Origin: Sellimonas caecigallum
GTDB taxonomy: Bacteria > Bacillota > Clostridia > Lachnospirales > Lachnospiraceae
Direction of reading: 5' to 3'
Length of the DNA stretch: 64,000 bases
Assembly: GCF_045038405.1 (NCBI RefSeq)
Contig: NZ_CP173660.1
Span: 2,356,001 to 2,420,000 of the forward strand
The translations under genes and the position numbers were made by a program. Shown here piece after piece: positions 61,432 through 64,000 of this stretch (positions within the stretch are counted from its first letter, which is position 1; each line of letters begins with the position of its first letter). The notes below the pieces were generated by a model. It was not told the origin of the DNA, made no database searches, and saw nothing but the letters and a program-made list of their open reading frames with translations.

Positions 61432-62721
61432 TTATACGATCTCAAGTGGATGATTGTACTCATTGCAAAAGGGAGTCTTGAATTTGTTTGTGATGACAGA
61501 CTCGTAGAGATTGGATGCGAATATGTCGAGATGCAGCATGCGCTGTCCAGCATCCGACAGTGTATCCATCTCCGTAAGTTTTGGGAGAAGCGGGATGGAG
61601 GAAGCGGTCTTAATTTGGGATAAAATCTCTTTATCCTTCTTCACAAATCCAAGCATTCTTGCGTAAGGAACAGGGTCGTTTTCTCCGAGAGTTTGCAGGT
61701 GGCTTTTTCTGATGCCGAGAAGAATGTGCAAAAGTGCCCGGCTGATGCGGGAATATGTGATTTCCTTTGTTTTTAAAAGATCACAAAACTGGTCAAAGTT
61801 TAAATAACTGTTTGCATGTTTCATGATCCGGTTTGCCAGTTCCTCCGACACGTCCGCGTAGCGGGTTAACGTACCCCTTGTCTCCCTCATGAGACAATAT
61901 TTCAGAAGCAGGGAAAAGTCATTTGCATACACCGGATAGCGGGTAAGATGTGTCCTCTCCAGGAGCGAGATGCATTCTGCCGGTACATGATCCTCCAGGC
62001 GTGCCAGGATGGAAGAGAGCTTCGGCTCATCGTAAGGCTCCTCATCGTTCGTACGGAAAGAATTCCCGGAATAAAGAAGCAGCTTTCGGATCGCGGTGGC
62101 AGAACTTAAATTTCCCGGAGTTTCCAGATCTTCCGAGTGATACGAAGCGTCCTTTCTTTTGATCGTGTAAGCTTTCATAGAACTTTTCGACCGGATGATA
62201 GCCTTTAAGTATTCGATACCCAGCGTATTGTTGGGACTTGAAAGGATCGATGCTAGGGAAGGGTCTTCCAGGTAAGCATACAAAGCTTTTTCTCTGGCGG
62301 CTGGAAAAGAAAGTCCATTTCGCAGATGATCCTGAAGAGATTTTCTGTATTTTTCCGGTTCTTCTTCCAGGATATGGGCAATTTTCCAAAGGAGCGAAAG
62401 ATCTCCGCATTCACTCCCGAAACAGATGGAGTCGATACATCCCAGACTGTCAAGGAGAGAGACGGCCCCACGGGCAAAATATTCTGCACTTCCTGTTGCA
62501 AAGCAGACAGGAAGTTCGAGAACGAGGGATACACCTGATTTTAACGCAACCTTGGCACGAAGGTGTTTTGGCATGATGGCCGGGTTTCCCCTTTGGACAA
62601 AATTGCCGCTCATCACTACTACAACTGCATCTGCTCCAGTCACTTCTTTTGCTTTCCTTATATGATATTCATGTCCATTGTGGAATGGATTGTACTCTGC
62701 GATCAAACCAACTAATTTCAT
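61432..62721 (-). CDS. tmcAL: tRNA(Met) cytidine acetate ligase TmcAL
   Basis: A 429-residue nucleotidyltransferase-like enzyme that acetylates the wobble cytidine of elongator tRNA-Met using acetate and ATP. The catalytic core is EYNPFHNGHEYHIRKAKE (HxGH motif), with VVMSGNFVQRGNPAI and PNNTLGIEYLKAI as family blocks (formerly YlbM). ATG at 62721 gives the conserved N-terminus, but the nearest GGAGG is 15 bases upstream, farther than usual. The gene is divergent from mgtE with 82 bases between the starts. Confidence 0.92.
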   Translation of the reverse strand: MKLVGLIAEYNPFHNGHEYHIRKAKEVTGADAVVVVMSGNFVQRGNPAIMPKHLRAKVALKSGVSLVLELPVCFATGSAEYFARGAVSLLDSLGCIDSICFGSECGDLSLLWKIAHILEEEPEKYRKSLQDHLRNGLSFPAAREKALYAYLEDPSLASILSSPNNTLGIEYLKAIIRSKSSMKAYTIKRKDASYHSEDLETPGNLSSATAIRKLLLYSGNSFRTNDEEPYDEPKLSSILARLEDHVPAECISLLERTHLTRYPVYANDFSLLLKYCLMRETRGTLTRYADVSEELANRIMKHANSYLNFDQFCDLLKTKEITYSRISRALLHILLGIRKSHLQTLGENDPVPYARMLGFVKKDKEILSQIKTASSIPLLPKLTEMDTLSDAGQRMLHLDIFASNLYESVITNKFKTPFCNEYNHPLEIV

Positions 62722-62803
62722 AATGTTCTTGTATATCCTCCTCGAAATGATTATACTATAAAATGGTAGTATGGTCAAAGCAGAAAGGGGGATACAAAGA
62801 AAG

Positions 62804-64000
62804 ATGGAATTGGAAAAAATTCTGAAAATGTTGGAAGAGAGAGAATTTAAAGAATTGAAAGAAGAGCTTTCCGGTATGTATCCCGTTGATATTGCAGCTC
62901 TTTTAGAAGAGGTGGATAAAAGGCAGATCGTGCTGATTTTCCGTCTGCTTGCAAAGGAAGAGGCTGCAGAGACATTTACTTATATGGACAGCGATACAAG
63001 AGAATTCCTGATCAATGCCCTTACCGATTCCGAACTTGAGGAAGTCATGGACGAGATGTATCTGGATGATACGGTGGATGTTCTGGAGGAACTTCCGGCA
63101 AATGTAGTGGACAGGCTTTTGATGGCGACTGATGAGGAGACAAGAGCTCAGATCAACACGCTTTTGCGCTACCCGGAAGACAGTGCCGGAAGTGTCATGA
63201 ACGTGGACTATATCAGTTTCCGGAAAGAGATGACGGTGGAAGAAGCGATTTTGAAGATCCGGCAGGTCGGGATCAACCGCGAGACGATCTATACCTGTTA
63301 TGTGACAGAGCAGCGAAAACTGATCGGATGGGTGGATATCAAAGATCTTCTTACGTCCAGCGAGAGCAAGCGCATTGAGGAAATCATGGATACGAATATC
63401 CTGTACGCACATACTCACGATGACCAGGAAGATGTGGCCACTATGATCAAAAAGTACGGACTCGTTGCCATTCCTATTGTGGACTACGAAATGTGTATTG
63501 TCGGGATCGTCACGGTAGACGACGCGATGCTTGTCCTGCAGGATGAGGCGACAGAAGACATCAGCATGATGGCCGGTGTCAGTCCCAACGACGAATCTTA
63601 TTTCGGCACGTCCGTGTGGCAGCATGCAGCACACCGTATTCCATGGCTCTTGTTTCTGATGCTTTCGGCTACTGTGAGCGGAATGCTCCTGGCTTATTAT
63701 GAGAAGTCCATGGCTGCCATGCCGATATTGATTACACTCATTCCGATGCTGATGGGGACAGGGGGAAACTGTGGTTCCCAGAGTTCCACACTGATGATCC
63801 GGGGGCTTGCGGTAGGAGAGATTCGTTTTAAGGATATTTTTAAAGTTATTTTTAAGGAGATCCGCATCGCTTTGATAGTAGGAGTTGTCCTGTCCGTCGC
63901 AAATGCGATCCGTATCTATGTCATGTATCACGATATAAAACTTGGCAGTGTCATCGGTATTACGATCATTGCTATTGTGTGTATGGCGAAAGTGGTTGGG
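62804..64000 (+). CDS. mgtE: Magnesium transporter MgtE, 3' end outside window
   Basis: The visible 399 residues show the MgtE order. First comes an acidic N domain (ELEKILKMLEEREFKELKE, MYPVDIAALLEEVD, DDTVDVLEELPANVVDRLL). Two CBS domains follow (YPEDSAGSVMNVDYISFRKE, then IMDTNILYAHTHDDQEDVA). The membrane part starts at HRIPWLLFLMLSATVSGMLL and includes the conserved GTGGNCGSQSSTLMIRGLA. The frame is open to the last base, so about one to two membrane helices are missing. AAAGGGGGATACAAAGAAAG precedes the ATG. No M-box riboswitch fits in the 82-base gap to tmcAL. Confidence 0.95.
   Translation, partial: MELEKILKMLEEREFKELKEELSGMYPVDIAALLEEVDKRQIVLIFRLLAKEEAAETFTYMDSDTREFLINALTDSELEEVMDEMYLDDTVDVLEELPANVVDRLLMATDEETRAQINTLLRYPEDSAGSVMNVDYISFRKEMTVEEAILKIRQVGINRETIYTCYVTEQRKLIGWVDIKDLLTSSESKRIEEIMDTNILYAHTHDDQEDVATMIKKYGLVAIPIVDYEMCIVGIVTVDDAMLVLQDEATEDISMMAGVSPNDESYFGTSVWQHAAHRIPWLLFLMLSATVSGMLLAYYEKSMAAMPILITLIPMLMGTGGNCGSQSSTLMIRGLAVGEIRFKDIFKVIFKEIRIALIVGVVLSVANAIRIYVMYHDIKLGSVIGITIIAIVCMAKVVG

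Noticed and set aside
62903..63931. Long minus-strand frame of 342 codons
   Set aside because: It lies wholly opposite mgtE, whose plus-strand translation has clear N, CBS and membrane domains; the minus frame has no recognisable domain or ribosome site.
1..64000. CRISPR array, prophage or restriction system
   Set aside because: No regularly spaced direct repeats, phage structural genes, integrases or methyltransferase/endonuclease motifs were found on reading through the window.

Overview
The window looks like chromosome of a spore-forming, low-to-mid GC Firmicute, most likely a gut clostridium of the Lachnospiraceae. This rests on SpoIIM and SpoVB-type genes, ribonuclease Y, a perfect CGAAC-N4-GTTCG LexA box before recA, an Isc operon of the iscR-iscS-iscU-mnmA type, TTGACA/TATAAT promoters with 17-18 bp spacing, and strong AGGAGG ribosome sites. 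No rRNA genes, CRISPR arrays, prophage or IS elements were seen. Two genes run off the edges: queH on the left and mgtE on the right.

Layout. 1-9.8 kb: housekeeping genes on the plus strand (queH, argH, asd, ppk1, topB, a left-handed beta-helix acyltransferase-like protein, glycerate kinase, mgsA). 9.9-14.6 kb: recA-recX under SOS control, rny, an ADP-ribose pyrophosphatase and spoIIM, facing a minus-strand SpoVB-like flippase. 16.0-20.2 kb: iscR-iscS-iscU-mnmA, supplying sulfur for Fe-S clusters and tRNA thiolation, then a PHP phosphatase. 20.3-26.4 kb: a glycolytic block gap, pgk, tpiA, (LacI-type regulator), gpmI; pyk lies separately at 40.1 kb.

26.6-33.1 kb is the accessory stretch. It holds an HTH-membrane regulator, a secreted DUF5626-like protein on the opposite strand, and a tightly coupled operon of a small secreted protein, two ABC-2 permeases, an ABC ATPase and a membrane-anchored extracellular protein. 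A group IIC intron with its reverse transcriptase sits exactly at the foot of a 21-bp hairpin at the operon's end. This is the best candidate for an undescribed system (secreted peptide export, or self-protection).

33.3-43.8 kb: an aminotransferase, a 1423-residue 2-hydroxyacyl-CoA dehydratase activator-type protein (minus strand), a rhomboid-like membrane protein without the catalytic serine motif, pyk, a TrmB-type regulator coupled to lysA, and tRNA-Leu(CAA). 44.0-54.5 kb: a DinB-like protein, then a GntR/FCD regulator in front of a complete oligopeptide ABC transporter (two permeases, two ATPases, a lipoprotein), two tandem amidohydrolases and a phosphoribosyltransferase-like protein. The first amidohydrolase has lost the metal ligands that its neighbour keeps. 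The regulatory region carries two exact Spo0A-type boxes and an 8-6-8 palindrome.

54.5-64 kb: a small membrane protein, an Mn2+ (yybP-ykoY) riboswitch before the manganese exporter mntP, an ECF S component, polA, coaE, a WalJ-type metallo-hydrolase, degV, tmcAL (minus strand) and the 5' part of mgtE. All calls come from reading the sequence and its translations; no database search was run.
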